The notes below the pieces were generated by a model. That model was not told the DNA's origin, made no database searches, and worked only from the letters and a program-made list of their open reading frames with translations. A program made the translations under genes and the position numbers. Below, one piece after another: positions 11,099-24,780 of a stretch of DNA of 64,000 bases. The stretch is from Cardinalis cardinalis (Eukaryota; Chordata; Aves; Passeriformes; Cardinalidae), in the NCBI GenBank assembly GCA_014549065.1, contig JACDOX010000013.1, positions 4,574,370-4,638,369 on the forward strand. Reading direction: 5' to 3'. Each line of letters starts with the position of its first letter. Positions within the stretch are counted from its first letter, which is position 1.

Positions 11099-13446
11099 AC
11101 AATAGGCAAGGTACAGTATTTTGAGTCAGAGGGGGATGCAAGAAAGGAAAGACTATATTGGCATTCAGTATATCATCTGTGATAAAGACCTCTGGCACAT
11201 GCTGCTTGATCTGCAGCTGTGTTTAGAATGCCAGTGGCTATGGGATGGGAGATATGGCAGGAGCACTTTGTCAGGATGTGACCCTACCTCTTTATGGTGG
11301 TGTCTGTATGTGCTTGTTTATTCTTTGGATAATTACGTAAGTGCCGTTGTGTAGGACAGGGAGCATTGGAGCTTCTTCTGCTCTTGCTTTCTGCCTCTTC
11401 TTTGTAGGGGTTTCAGACTAGTCCTTTGATCTAATACTGCTTGGATACTTTAGAAAGAAATTCTACAAGAAAATCTCTGATTTTTCTGAAGGGCTCTGTG
11501 GCATTTCAGGCTATTTTATCTTGAACTAGTCCCCTGTCTTCTGAGGATTCTTCACCCACACCCATTATTGTCCATTATGTGGCACTAACCCTACTTCCTA
11601 CTTGCCTTGGTTTTCATGCTGTAAAAAACAACTTTTGAGGAAGAAAGCCAAAGAATTTCTTAAACACTCTGATAAGTTTATCCAGTTTTCATCTAATGAG
11701 TGTCTCTCCTTTTTTTTCCACTTTAAAGTCTTTTGCAATGATAAAAATGATCATGCAAAGTTCTGTACTCAACAGTGACGAGATTTTTTCCAAATCTTAC
11801 TGAACAACTCAAGTATTTTTTTCTCAGAACAATACAGCAATAAATCTCTTACTTCAGCACCTACCAGATGAAAATCTCATTGTACTTGAATGAAATAACA
11901 AAAGGTCCCTGCGTGATAGGTTGGTGTTTTTCTTCTGTCAGTTTGGAGACAGGCAAACAGGATACATGGGGTTTCTGTTGTCTGCAATGAGCAATTAAGC
12001 TGTTGGCCTGCTCATGAGAGTAAAGGCTGTCTGACAAGTTTAGTTCTTCCCTAGCAGCCTTCCATGGAGTATTGCTGGTTCAGGCTGGGGACATGGAGGG
12101 GCTGCAGCTGTGGCTGGAAATCATCTGGTTGAGCTGCACATCTGCAGGCCAAAGCAACATTTTCTCTACACGTGCAAAGGGCGTCTGGTTGGTCTTCATG
12201 AGCCTTTTTGGCCNGGACAAGGGGAGGGAGACAAACTGATGTGTTCTACAGCAGATATTCCCTTACCTTTATGGGTCAGGCAGGCCCTCTCAACCTTTGT
12301 GTACTTGGAACACTTAAGGGTGTGTGCTGGGCTTTGTGTAACCTGGGTCACGTCATCTGGCAAGTAAACAGCTGAGCCGAGCATTCTGGCCTTTTGCAAC
12401 TATCCTGTGCTGTAATTGCTGTTCATCACCATGCCTTTCATTACTGGCCAAATCTCTAGCTTAAATCCCTGTTGCAGTATTTCTGGCTCAATTTTAATAA
12501 CTTCACCTTTCTCTGTGACTATGAATCCATGGTCTTGTAGAGACTTTGAGGCTCTTGCAACAGTCATCTCAAAGCCTAAAATGATTATCCTCAGTGCTAC
12601 AAGTAGATGTTTTTCATCATGTATTGAGCAATGTGCCTGAGTCCTCCACGTTCATACCGAGTCCTTTATGTGGTATAATGCNGTTCCCCATAGTGACTCT
12701 AGGACAATGCTTGTCTGGGCCCTGGCAGAAGCCCTTGGAAAACAGCAGGTTTGGGAACTTGTCTTTTCCATCTTGTCCTCTGTCAGACGTATTAATGGCA
12801 CTATAGCTTCTGCCTGGGTTTCTCTTGAAGTATTAAGAACAAGATGTTTTGTGATGTTTCATTTTTTTCCTCATTGCTGAGCTAATTCATAAGAGTAGAT
12901 ATGCAAATAAGAACTGGTCAGGAATTAAGTAAGCCTTTCTATTGCTTTATTTTATATAAATTGTTAAGGACTAGGGGCTATTTCCAGTNCAGCGAGACTC
13001 TTGTGGGTTTATTTTTTTTTTCAACAAAATGGCATGTAATTAGAGTTTTGTTCACTGAAAATGTAGCTTCAACATGATTAACTCAGAGAGTTAATCTTAC
13101 TGTAATTAAAATGTACTGTTGTTTTTTCTTTTTTTAATCCAAAGTAATTTTGTAATTAATAGCATTGACCTCTGGGTATGTACCGGTTAAATGAAGGAGA
13201 AAAGTACCATAATCCTTGTAAAGAAACCAAGAACTAAGGATGCATTAGAGGAAGAAACAGTAACTCTTGTGCTGGCAGAAACTCTCAGGGAAAGGGATTG
13301 TTTTGTAACCCCTGGAAGAAAGAAGACTGCAGCTCAGGAGGTTTTGGAGAGCTTGAACCATCTCTGGATATTTCAGCTGCATGAGGGACTGGCATTTATC
13401 CATTTGCGAAAAGATTTTACAGATGTGAGCTGCACAGACTGTTGNT
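11099..13446. other. Non-coding stretch, weak exon-like blocks
   Basis: Mostly unique DNA. One block at 12267-12356 on the minus strand is open for 90 nt between a CCAG acceptor (Py tract GTTTACTTG) and a good AAAG/GTAAGG donor, but nothing links it to a gene. A 98-codon plus-strand frame lies at 13191-13487 without recognisable motifs. Confidence 0.45.
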
Positions 13447-13968
13447 TTAGGCAGCCAGGAAATGACCTGTATGGAACAAGCAGTTAAAGAAGAAAGATGA
13501 GTGACCTACACTTCTCTGGGACAGCTGAGGGGCTGTAATTCTAAAAGTTAGCCTTATCCTGGTAAAGTCAAGCAGATCATCCCATCTGGTGTTTGTATAT
13601 GATACTGCTGAATTCTTGCTAAATCCTTTGAAAGTTGTCATAAGTGTAACTTTAAGCTGGATGAAATCTAATAAAAGCTGAGATGTCACAGTGTTTTGAT
13701 GAAATCTCTCTGCAAAGACAGAGATGCAGTAGGTGTGCATGCATTGTCGTGTACTCAGGGNGTAGGGAAAGTTGCACTGTGATACTGCTAGTCTATGATT
13801 AGGCTTGACGCATTTTAGCAAGCCCTGAAAATATTGTTCCGTATGTATTAAATGCATACAGATGTTCAGGATGGAACAGGGAAAATGTAGCATTTTTTTT
13901 AAATGGGCTAAAATAGCCTTAAGCAAGGGTAGATCCAACATTAAATTTATCACTGCCAATTCAGACAT
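13447..13968 (-). other. 173-codon open frame, unknown
   Basis: This is the longest continuous open frame in the window. The predicted protein is rich in Leu, Phe, His and Cys, has no signal peptide, no clear membrane segments and no motif that I know. One codon contains an N. No promoter, splice or polyadenylation context supports it. For a sequence of this AT content and length, one such frame by chance is not surprising, so it is not called as a gene. Confidence 0.2.
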
Positions 13969-15627
13969 TTTTTTATTTTATACCATTAAGTACCCAGAGG
14001 TGATGAAAGCAGGTTGTGTTAAGGAGTGCAATGTGCACTTTTTTGATTACTGAAATGAGCTATAACACTTGATAAGCAATAATTAGCTGAAGATGGAAGA
14101 AAGTCTGAATTTTAACTGAAAGGTGGATCATAAACAGAGCAGAGACCACCAAAGTACCGTAAGGAAGGTATGTGTCTATCCAGAGTTTAAAAATTTGGGA
14201 AAATATAGCATAAGTGATTAATATAGTGTGAAACTGTCCTCTGCAAGTTGATTTTCATCTTGTCAGTGGTAAACCTAACAAGAATTACATTCATTGGATA
14301 ATGGTCAGGAAGTGTTTTTAAGCCACAGTTTAAATACAGGGGGTCTGTTTTACGCATGTGTTTTCTGGGAATGTTTTAAAACATTTGTTTAAAGTAATGT
14401 AAAAGTAGAAAAGGTGTTTTGCTGTAGGCTTTTTGCTATTTGGCATTCTCATCTCACATGACAAGTTCTTTGATCGCTTGATACCAGCAGAAATTATCTG
14501 CTCCAGAAGGTGGGATGAGAGGGTAGAATCTCATTGTCATATTTAGAATGCACCTCAGGGATGTCTTACCTTCCTTCATCAATAGTTTGCTCATAAGAAA
14601 AGCTGCTGTTAGTGAGAGCATCAAGGCCATAAACAGTTNTGTCACATGGAGTCCATAAAGCAGTGTTTGTCACTTCCTTTAACNGACAGATTTGCTAAGT
14701 TTGGTGGTCTGACAGTTGTCAGTGCGATGCCTTCATACTCTGTCATGTTGCAGCGTTTAAGCTGCACTAACTGCACAGTATTTTATCTTTTTNTTGTTGT
14801 TGTTGTTGCAGGAGAGAAATAAATGATCCAAGTTAAAATTCAAAATTCCTGTTTAAAGTATTTCCAGAAGTACAGAATACTAATTTGCTAACAGGAAAGG
14901 CTAACTAAAGGATATCCTGCCAAGTAGGTAGCAAATTTTCTGCCTTGATTCAGTAATCCAAGGTAAACAAGGGATGTGCTACTCCGCCTGCATGAATTCA
15001 ATGGATTTAGCAAATGTACCATCAAGAGTTGGTTGTGCTCTCTGTACCAGCTGTGTNGGTGCTCCCAGACTTCAGTAACTGCTTTTCTAGACAACCTCNC
15101 ATGCTGCTTGCTCCTGCTGCAAGGCTTAGCTTGGCTGAATTGCGTCTGTTTGATCACTGTGTGCCCCAGTTATTTTTTTGTTGCTGGGCCTTTGTTCCAG
15201 AATTTAATTTGTTTCTCTAAATAGAGGGTCCCCTCCAAAGTCAGGATCAGCACACCATGGCAGCAGCTGCCAGGGCTTGGCTCATTATCAGTGCTCTTAC
15301 CTAGAATGTGTATTTTCATAATAATGGCAGCCAATTAGTTATAGATACATCCTGTTAAATAGCTTGAGGAAATCCATGCTGTGGGCTTTAACTCAGAAAC
15401 CATAATATGTTTTCACTTTAATGAGCATTTTTGGAATATGTTATGAAGACAGCAATAAATTTTGTTAGTTTATAATTTACTTTTATTAGCCATTAGCTTT
15501 TATTAACTTATTTTGTGCACTTTACTACAGGAAAAATATTGTGTTCTAAATGCATTATGAGCAATTTAGACAGTATTGTTAGTCTAGAATTGCTAAGTAG
15601 TCTGGATTCATCAAGATATAAAATGTG
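13969..15627. other. Non-coding stretch
   Basis: Unique AT-rich DNA with a TTG-repeat at about 14793-14810. A minus-strand AAG/GTAAGA donor-like site lies at 14570 behind a short open stretch, but its acceptor is unclear. Confidence 0.5.
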
Positions 15628-15694
15628 TGATGGGGTTGTTTTGGTTTTTTCGGTTGTTTTTTGTTTGTGGTTTGGTTTAGTTTTATGTTTTTCT
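15628..15694 (+). repeat. T/G-rich low-complexity tract
   Basis: Plus-strand T-runs are separated by G and GG. It is one of the recurrent T/G tracts of this window. Confidence 0.75.
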
Positions 15695-16547
15695 TTACAC
15701 ATTTTAAGATGAAACTTGTTCTTAATTCCTAATTGGAACCTCTGGTANCATTTTCTTCCAACTGTATGAAAGAAGTAACAACCCATTTGTGTCTTCTGTG
15801 TATCTAGTGGGATTCTAGCCACATCAGGGGGCCCTGTTTGTCACCACAGTTTTATATCACTGAAGTTCAAAGAAAAATGCAGTTAATCAAATCCCAGACC
15901 CCTGACTTAGAACTACTGTGTTTGATTTCCATCAGTATTTATGGTTATGCCATTTCAGTGGCATAGTGTTTCTCTACAGCTATTGCACATTTTTTCCCCA
16001 ATATTCAGTTACTGCAATGACACTGGAGGTTGGCAGATAAGCTTTCACTTATGTTCTCTAAATTGAGAAAACAAATAAGAGAAAGGCTTTCTCTCACTGG
16101 AATTGGAACATGCAAGAACACATTGAATTAATTATGATATTATTATTTTATAACCTTAATAATGGGATTTGTCTTTCATTAATTTCTCTTGAGACTCTCA
16201 TGGCTATGGTTTTGTAGATACAGGGAAAGTAGTTTAAGAAACAAGAAGTAGGTGCCCCCTTGGACAGTAAGCCTTATGGTCCCGTGGTTGGGATGCAGGA
16301 ATTGGACTTAAGCTGTTAGGCTAGATTTAAATGACAAATTCACTGCATATTTTCAATTTTCTCTTAAATATTGTGCAAGGTTCTTACAATTATAAAACAA
16401 GGCAAAATCCAACACGAGCATTTTAAAAAAGTCTTGCTGAGCTTCAAAAATGTCATACTCAAGTAAGTGTACACAGAAGTGTATTTTTTTCTGATTTTCA
16501 GTTCCTTCTATTTGCAATGTTAAAGAACTCACGTAGACATTTATTGG

Positions 16548-16620
16548 CTTTTTTTTGTTGTTGTTGTTGGGGTTTTTTGGGGAGAGAGGAGGGTGCGGTG
16601 CTTTTTGGTTTTTTTTCTTC
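16548..16620 (+). repeat. T/G-rich tract with TTG microsatellite
   Basis: A T8 run is followed by four to five TTG units, GGGG, T6, a G/A-rich patch and another T-run. Confidence 0.75.
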
Positions 16621-16959
16621 CACAATTTACTTATAACATGACATTCCATTTATGCATAATAGCAAGTCTGAAATTCCAGAGAGATTGGAGGGTTAAGCCA
16701 TGGCCCACGTAAACAAACATGCCGCCTCTTCAGTTTCATGGCTATAAGTCATGTTGTCAGTTGTCTTATTTGCTATCTGAAATCACTTGCTCTTTATAGC
16801 ACATGATGCCAGAAAAAGGGCTGATATTCATGGCCAGAAATTGAAGCTGACAGAGTTTGTAAAGAAGGAGTGACACAAGCCGGGATAAGCCATTATAATG
16901 TGTTGTATTTGTCAATACTGCATTTGAAAGAAATATTTTTGCAACCTGGTGACATAGAT

Positions 16960-19900
16960 GATAAATGAGTGTTTGCTGCATTGTACCGCATGATCTCGAT
17001 GAACTGACACATCATTGGGAATTTGTATCCTTGGGGCAAGCTGCTAAGGAAAACAAAGTTGTTGAATGANAGTGCTCCAGACAGTCAAGACAGCCATAGC
17101 TTTTCATATGTAATTTGAAGGTATCTTAAAAGTGCTGACAAAACCAAAATGATAAAGTGACTGCAGTGTCTCAGTATTTGCGTTTGAGGGGTGTGTCTAA
17201 AAAGAGATATTTCCAAGAGTGTCTGAAGGTGGGACTAATTACTGCTGATTTCATCATGGAAAAGCTATTCACAGCCAAGTACTTTCAAGACTTATCTGCT
17301 GCATACAGGAGATAACCTATNTTAAGAAGCTGCAATGAGTAATGGTACAGTACTGTCAGAATCCAGCAATAGTCCACCTGGTCTTCTGTCCCCTCTTTAG
17401 CATGAGATGTGGTTGGTGTAAGGTCCCTTTGGTTGACCTGTAGTAGGAGGCATTTTTCTTCACTACACCAATTTTGTGAATTAATTTTTATTAATATTTT
17501 CAGAATGATTGCCAGGAATACCATCACTTGTAGAAGTATCTTAATTTAATCAGCATATGCTCACTGACCTGTACCATTTTGGAAAAAAATTCCAACTTGA
17601 TTTATCAAGTGATTTCCTCAGAGTGAAACAGAACAGGCTTTCCTGAGTTACTCCCAGTGGCTTTTTTATTGGAAAGGTCTTTTGGAGGAGATTTAGAGTG
17701 TGTTTCTCAGAGTAGCAAGGGAGTATATCTTCTGCATTTCTGAAGGTTAATGTGAGACAGTGTGAAGTTGCTCAAGATTCAAGTTTATATTGCATTCAGG
17801 TTTCAATTCGAGTTGGTTTTGTATTGTAATGCTTTGTTGAGAAGAGCAGTGTTGAGAAGAATATTTTCTATAAAATTTTGTAACTAAATTAAAACAAATG
17901 AAAAAATATTATCAGAGGGAACTTGAAAGCTTTTTTTCTGTGTTCTGATTTAGTAAAGTAGAAGAGTTTTGACTAGAGATTTTACAGCTTCTCTCCAAAT
18001 TTCTAATGATTATGTCTTTGAATCACAGGATCAAAACCTGTCTGCAGCTATTTTGTTTTGGTTTGGTTTGGTTTTTTGAGTTTTTTTGCTTCTTTGCAGT
18101 GCCTCCAGCAGCACTTCAGATATAGAGCTCATATCAGAAAAAAATCCTTGCCTTGCTTGTGGCTGGTTGGACAGTCATTTTACCTGTCCTTATCTCATGA
18201 GAATATTGAGCACCTTCTTGTCTCAAAAAAGACAAACCCTAAATCTGTCATGTCAACTTTAACTTTTACCAGAGGAAAACATTAATAGAAAGTTGATGTT
18301 TTTTACTATAATAAATACTGAAGCATACAGACCCTGACTGATGTTAGCACTTTCAGGGATAATAAATGCATTAACACTTCTTCATTGTCACTAACAAAAC
18401 ACACCTGCTAAGGCACATCTCGGCTTGTGAGCTTAGGGTGCCTTTACTGGGAGGATTAAGTACATTCAGTTTGGGGAGACTTACATTGGTAGCCACAACT
18501 TCTTCCATCAGATGTATGTATCTGCTTGCTCCTTCTTCCTTTATATTTCATTGGGACAAAAGAAAAAAAATACTTAAGAATCCAGGAAGCTTAAGGTTAC
18601 AAAAACCCCAAAAATTCTTCCCTATTGAAAAATGCAGTTGGACATTTTCTTCCTGGTTGTGTCATGTTTGCCCACTTAAACATGATTTCACCCAAAGGAA
18701 ATCTCTGCATGCTTGTGTTACTTATTCAAATGTCTAAGAACTGTCTAAAGGCAACTTCATTGTGGTTTTTATGATAGACTGTTACTTGATAGCAGTGAAT
18801 TTACATCTTCTTTGTATGTTTTTATGCAATTGCTGCTGAAATTCAAAGTTGTCTTTACTTTTCTGTAAGAAGTAGCTGTAATAGTTTGGGAAAATAGAAG
18901 TATTTTTCTTAATTGTTAAGGTTATTGCCTCTGCTTTTCATTTGCTAAGCCTGAATTAGTGGGAAAAATCCTTACATACTATAAAATGAAATAAAACCTC
19001 TTAGGATTTATTACTGTCATTTATTGGAACTAAAATGATGATTAACACTGTTGGGCTTGGCAATGCAAATGCAGAGCAAAAATATTATTTCAACTTGCAA
19101 TTCAGGCATAAGCCAAATTACAGAGGGTAAAAATTTTGAAGCATAAGGAAATAGATAATTTCAGGCTAGACATCTTAGTCTAAATTTTGTGCTTCTTTGT
19201 TTGTTTCTGTTTTAAGTGAGAGTTTTGAACAGCAATTTAAAGAAAAACCCAAATGCAGTGGGGTTAGAGAAAGTCTTCTGAAGCAAAAATAAAGGAGAGA
19301 ACATTTCTCCTCACTGGAAATAAATACAACAAGCAGGAATTTAATTGGACTGGTGCCATGGTTTGTTATATATGACTTGTTCAATGCAAAACAAGTCTTT
19401 CAAAAAGATTGTTCACAAAGCCAGCTTCTCTATAGGTCTGAGGGCCCACGCTTGCTGTGCATATACTTGCTGACACTTCCAGAATTGTAAGAGTTTATGC
19501 CCTTGCAACTGGCTTTGAGGCAAAAAAATAAAAAAGACACTTATACTTTTAAATATTAGAATCCAGAAGGTGTAATAAGCTTTTAACAAAAACATTCCAA
19601 TTTAAAAATAGAGATGTGCCTAAAAAAGAGTTCCTTTCAAGCTTTGTTATTGCCAACAGCTTCCACCACTTCTCTCCACCTCACAAATATGCACAGATTT
19701 TTATTTCCTTTTAAATTACCTGGCAGCCCTTTACAGGTATGTACTTCTGTTGGCTCTCTCTTCTTTTCCTATAATTTATCTTTCATCACCTGATGATGTA
19801 GTTTTGTTTCTTTGCCTGACACTTGCAAGAATTGTTGCCAGAACTGTAAGATGCTCCTTCCTGTTCGGATACNTTTCTTAGTTCCTAGGAATTGCATGAC

Positions 19901-21111
19901 TGCAATATAATTTGTGGTCTCTAATATTCACCTGTCTTATAAAGATGCTCCAAGCTCATCAGCTGATTGAAAAGATAGTCCTTTCCCTTGCCCAGTCAGA
20001 AGACAGTGGCTGAGGTGAAACCAAATCAGATGCTTGCTCCCACCCAGAGCAAGCCTTTGTTCTGTAGCACCCTCTTATGTCATGCCCAGCTTAACCCACA
20101 GGGATGCTGAAGCAATNGTTTGTTGGATCCATTAGATTTGGATCTAGAAATGAGGTGGAAGAAATGTAGGAATGCATTTCTAACAGGAGAAAACTAATGC
20201 AACCTGAACAAAATCTCAGAGATGGTATCTTGAACCCACTTGTGGTGCAATTAGTAGTCTAGTTGAACGCCGAGTTATTCTGCAGAGTAATTGCTTTTTC
20301 TGATAGAGCTTGGTGAGGAGAAGTGTGAATTGCTAGTCATGCAATCAGCTTAACTTCTACCTTGGGATTTTTTCCCCCAATTTACAGTTTCCATCCTTAA
20401 GGCATTCACCCCTGTTTTCCTCAAAATGAGCATGTTGGGGTTAAGAAATGAATTAGAATTTGTTTCCAGATGCTAATGGTGTGTCTATTGTGTTTTACTT
20501 AACCTTAGCAGTTTATTTTGGAGAAGAAAAATTATCTTTAGACTTTACTGCATATTCTCAGGAATCAAATAGAAATACAGTTTCTATAATCCCAAAACTG
20601 AACCAGATTCATAGTAATCCATAATTGTTTCAAAAATGCTGTCTTTAGTTTGGAAGAAGTATCATTAGGAGAAGTAAAGTCTACTGCTTAGAAAAAAAGA
20701 CAAAAGGTGCTATAACCAAAAGACAATAGAGGAAAAATACTCCCTTGATCTGTTTACTTTATTTGCCAGTACTTCTTATGTCATGGTGTTTTGCCATTTC
20801 CCATGGAGTCAGACAGCTTCCTCTACTGTTTTCAGAATAACATTTCTGCTTCCTATTGATCTGGGAAAGGCCTGGGCAATCCCTTTTTTTTTCCCCCTTT
20901 GGTATTTTCTTTTACATAATAACAAGAAGGCTGAGACATAGAGACTTTTCTGCAGCCTTTTTAGAGCGTGTCATGTAATCTTTTCTGCTTTGTTTTTGCA
21001 AAACACAGAGTCACAACCATGANGTTACACATCAGTTAGCATTGTGGTGCTTTTTTCTCCTTTTCTTTACACTTCTCTACCCTCTCTGAAGTTTGTACTA
21101 AACAATACCTT
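16960..21111. other. Non-coding stretch
   Basis: Unique AT-rich DNA with a T/G tract at 18051-18092. There is no open frame above 100 codons, and I recognise no repeat family. Confidence 0.6.
18051..18092 (+). repeat. T/G-rich tract
   Basis: GTTTGGTTTGG-type units precede a T7 run and TTTGCAG. It resembles an acceptor site in composition, but no convincing exon follows. Confidence 0.7.
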
Positions 21112-21214
21112 TCATAGCATGGTTTGAGTTGAAGGGAACCTTAAAGGTCACCTAGTTGCTTGTCCCCTGCCATGGTCAAGGATGCCTTCCGCTACACCTG
21201 GTTGCTCAAAACCC
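21112..21214 (-). mobile_element. CR1 LINE 3'-end fragment, minus strand
   Basis: On the plus strand it reads as the reverse complement of the CR1 3' UTR: a CATAGCATGGTTTGAGTTGAAG start, a GGGAACCTTAAAGGTCACC block, then CCTGCCATGG and GGTTGCTCAAA. These words match the CR1 3' end in order and spacing. Only about 100 bp are present, so this is a heavily 5'-truncated copy. Confidence 0.85.
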
Positions 21215-22854
21215 TCTTGTTTGCTCTCTTAGCATTTCTCCCTTTATAGTGAGTAGTCTGGTTTAGGGTTTGAGACAGGGTTTCAAACATTTTGCTGAAA
21301 AAGCTGACTGAGTTCTGTGTGTTAGAGAGTTCTCTCTTCACTATGGAGTTTTCTACTCCTGATCACAAACATGCTTTGAAGATAGCTTTTTGGAACTGCG
21401 AAGTCAGCATTTATAATCTCTTCACACAGATTGGTTTTCTGTGCTTGACCATACATTCTTTGAGCCTTTGAATATCTCTGAATAGAGATACCTGTTGCCC
21501 AGTAAATTTTTTCCTTCATAAATTTTAAATCCTTGTTTTTTCTTCACGAGAGTAGAAATTTTTGCTTCTGTTTGCTTTATAGGAATGGGGTTTGTAGTTG
21601 TTTTTTTTCCCAACTGCTTTTCACCTTAACCTGTTTTGTATTAGTCAGCTGGCTCATTTAGTTGAACTTCATTTATCAGCANCTAATCTATTTGTTTACA
21701 TGTAAGTTACAGTATTAAGAGGACAAAGAGAGAAATAACCTCTCTGAGTGACACTTTTCTTAGAATAAATGTATTTTTGAGTGCTTGGATGTGGAAATAC
21801 ATATTGTACTCAGTACTTCAGTCTCTGTTTCTGCTGTAGTCAGTCAGATGCTGGGTGGTCTGGGTGGTAAAAATTGTTTCTGTGTGCAGGTGCCAGGAGT
21901 CATTGTATTCAGCAGTATAGGTTAGACCCAGTTTCGTGGGTGAAAATGTCATAGCCAGTTTAGTGGACTTCCCTTCCATTTTTGTTTGTTTTAAGTATGA
22001 TTGCTCGAATCTCAGTTCAACCAGAAGAAGACAAGAATCATTACTTGAAGTTACACAGCTTTACTAAAGATGCTTAACCTTTATAAGCTTTAGAGAACAA
22101 ATTCCAAAGTGAGTGGTTAGAGCTTTTGCTAGAAAGCTCTGTCCCACAGCACACTGGTTGGATATTATCAGAAAGCCTTATTTGTTTGTTTGTCTGTATA
22201 TATATGTGTTTTAAGACTGAACTAACTTGCACCTCGTTGTAAGAACAAAGGAAAATGTAATTTTCTCTGATATCATCAAAATCAAATAACTCTTGCAGCA
22301 AAAGAAACATAATTACTCAAATGTCTTTAATCCACAGTTTTTGCTACGACTTGTTTTAGTTTCATGATGTAGATCTAAGCTGATCTTTTGTTCTTCCACT
22401 GTTGGGTGCTGACACTTCTGTGTATGTTGCTTTTACTTCATNAATTTAGCAATCCAGAAATGTCTCTTCTTTCCTTGAACCCCCTTTGTCCTGTTACTCC
22501 CAGAAAGGAGATCTTTGATTGAATCCTAACTTTCAGAGATNTGAGTTTCCATTTCCTTTGTGTTTATCAAATTTGATTCCCCATACTTTAAAGATAAATG
22601 GTTTTAATGTACAGGTGATGATTCTGGTGGTTTTAAGGATAAATCTAGGCAATGATAGGATGATGATTACAGTTGCTGTGCTTAAATTTGTGTAGTCTTG
22701 CTCCTTGAATGGATTAAATANTGTGTTAGTTTGAAATTTACTTGAAATTTATTTGGGTTTTTAAAATTGGTCATATTCACAATGAATATTTAGCATTTTG
22801 AGAATTATGNTAATTAAAAATTATTGCTGGACCAGCATTGAGATGCATTAAGCT

Positions 22855-22882
22855 ACCAACACCAGCAGCACCACCACCACCA
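22855..22882 (+). repeat. (ACC/AGC)n trinucleotide patch
   Basis: ACCAACACCAGCAGCACCACC-like imperfect triplet repeat, about nine units. Confidence 0.75.
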
Positions 22883-24763
22883 AATAATTCCTTGCCTTTT
22901 ACTTTAAACTGCATATGCTATCTAGTGTAAATCCACATGCCTATTTTCTTTGGACGTGGCTTTTAGATACAGTTAGATCTCTTCACAAAGTTTTAGTTTT
23001 TTTGTAAAATGTAGTTCTTTTCCATCTGGAAGAGATAAGCACTTTCTGGAGAGAAGAGAGAAAAGGGCAGAAAGGCGGGTAGTTGTGCTGATGTCATCTT
23101 GCTGAGACAGGAGGACATTGGTGGAGCTGAGAAATTTAATGTCTGACATGGGGTAGGTAAATGAGTTCAAAAGTTGAGTTGGAGTAGATGAAATTTTCTT
23201 GAAAAATCCTATGCTGGGCCAGCTTCTATTTTTTTTTATAAGCAAGTTTTTTGACTCTAGATTTCAAATTCAGTTTACAGCCTGAGTTTAAAGACCTGAA
23301 CCTCCAGCACACATTTTACAGCTGAATACATTAAAAGGAAAAGGTTGAAAATTAAAATTTTGCAAATTTTAATTCAAATATTAAAAAGATAATTAAACAG
23401 GATGAGGAACAAAAACATTTTACTTTTCCCATTTCTCCATAACCTTTTTGCTTATTCAGAACATTTTTAAAAGGGAAAGTAGGCCTATGCAGTTGTGCAG
23501 GNAATCCGTTAGAGGGCAATGTAATATTGCACTGGAAAGAAGATGAGGCAACAGAGACCAGGGGAGATACAACAGGTCTAAGTTTGATAAGGTTGAACTT
23601 AGATTTCTGTTTGAAATTAAGCTGGTGTAATTGCAGGATGTGTGTTAGCTCAGTGGTAGAATGAGGAAAATTATTTCCTTCATATTGTTAGGGCATTTTA
23701 GTAGATGTAATGGATTTGTTTTTATAATAGAACTGCCTTAAAATCTTTCTAGTTAGAGAAGTTGCAAAAGGATTTCATAAAGCAAATTCCATCAAGTTTA
23801 CTTGCCAAATTTCTCAGGCAAGAATTTTGTAACNTTTTTGAGGAAAAGCTAAGAATATAAATGCTCTTTAAATAAGTAACTTAAGGTAAAAATTCTACTG
23901 AAATTGGAGCACGTAATATGTATTTTTAACTTCTCAGGCATATACTACCTTTGTTCTTTCAGATTTTAGAAAGATAGTAAATCATAAGTCCTCAGAATTA
24001 TCTTTCCAATTTTAACACTTAAAATATTGTCCCATAAACACACTGCTATAAATGTAATGTCACTGGCTGCACTGTAGATGGAAATGGTTTCTAAACTTCA
24101 CACATCTTGATCTCTCTGTAATCTCCTGATAACCACTTGAAAGTGTGAGGTGTGCCAGCAAAAACATTGCTTTATATTTTCTCTGTTTCTTAGCACGTGT
24201 TAGCAACACTGATGAAAACAGAACACTGATTTGGATCAGCTTTTGGGCTGACACAACATGGTGCCTCTTATGCTGAGATAATCACATGAACTTTGTTTCC
24301 TATTTTCATTTTCATATTAGGGACCTATATTTTTGTTCCTAGATAGGACAGTGATTAATTTAATTGGAGTCAGTGGATTGGGATGATTCCTGTGTAGGTT
24401 CAAAAGTGCAGATGTGATTATCAGACTTCAAAGGCAGTTCTGGAGAAGTTTTAGGCTGATAAATTCCCTAGGTGTCAATGTGAATATTGAGAAAGATTTG
24501 CAAGGCATCTGTTACAAGGGAGCAGGCACAGACACGGCCAATGGTGTAGTGCTCAGTGGTAATTGTATAATTTCATATTTCAGGGAAACTTTTTTTATTG
24601 TATAGTAATAAATTCAATTTATTTGTTAGGCTTAAATGCAATATTTCCCATTTGGTAATTCAGTAAAAATAACCTACCTATGCCCACAAATTTAAATTTT
24701 TTAAATTAAATTTTCCTTTACAAATATGAAGCAAATTGGTAGTAGTGGTTATTATTACCCNAA

Positions 24764-24780
24764 GTATGTATGTATGTATT
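24764..24780 (+). repeat. (TATG)n microsatellite
   Basis: Four TATG/GTAT units in a row. Confidence 0.8.

Noticed and set aside
14793..14815. TTG repeat ending in GCAGG as splice acceptor
   Set aside because: No open exon follows, and the tract is an ordinary microsatellite.
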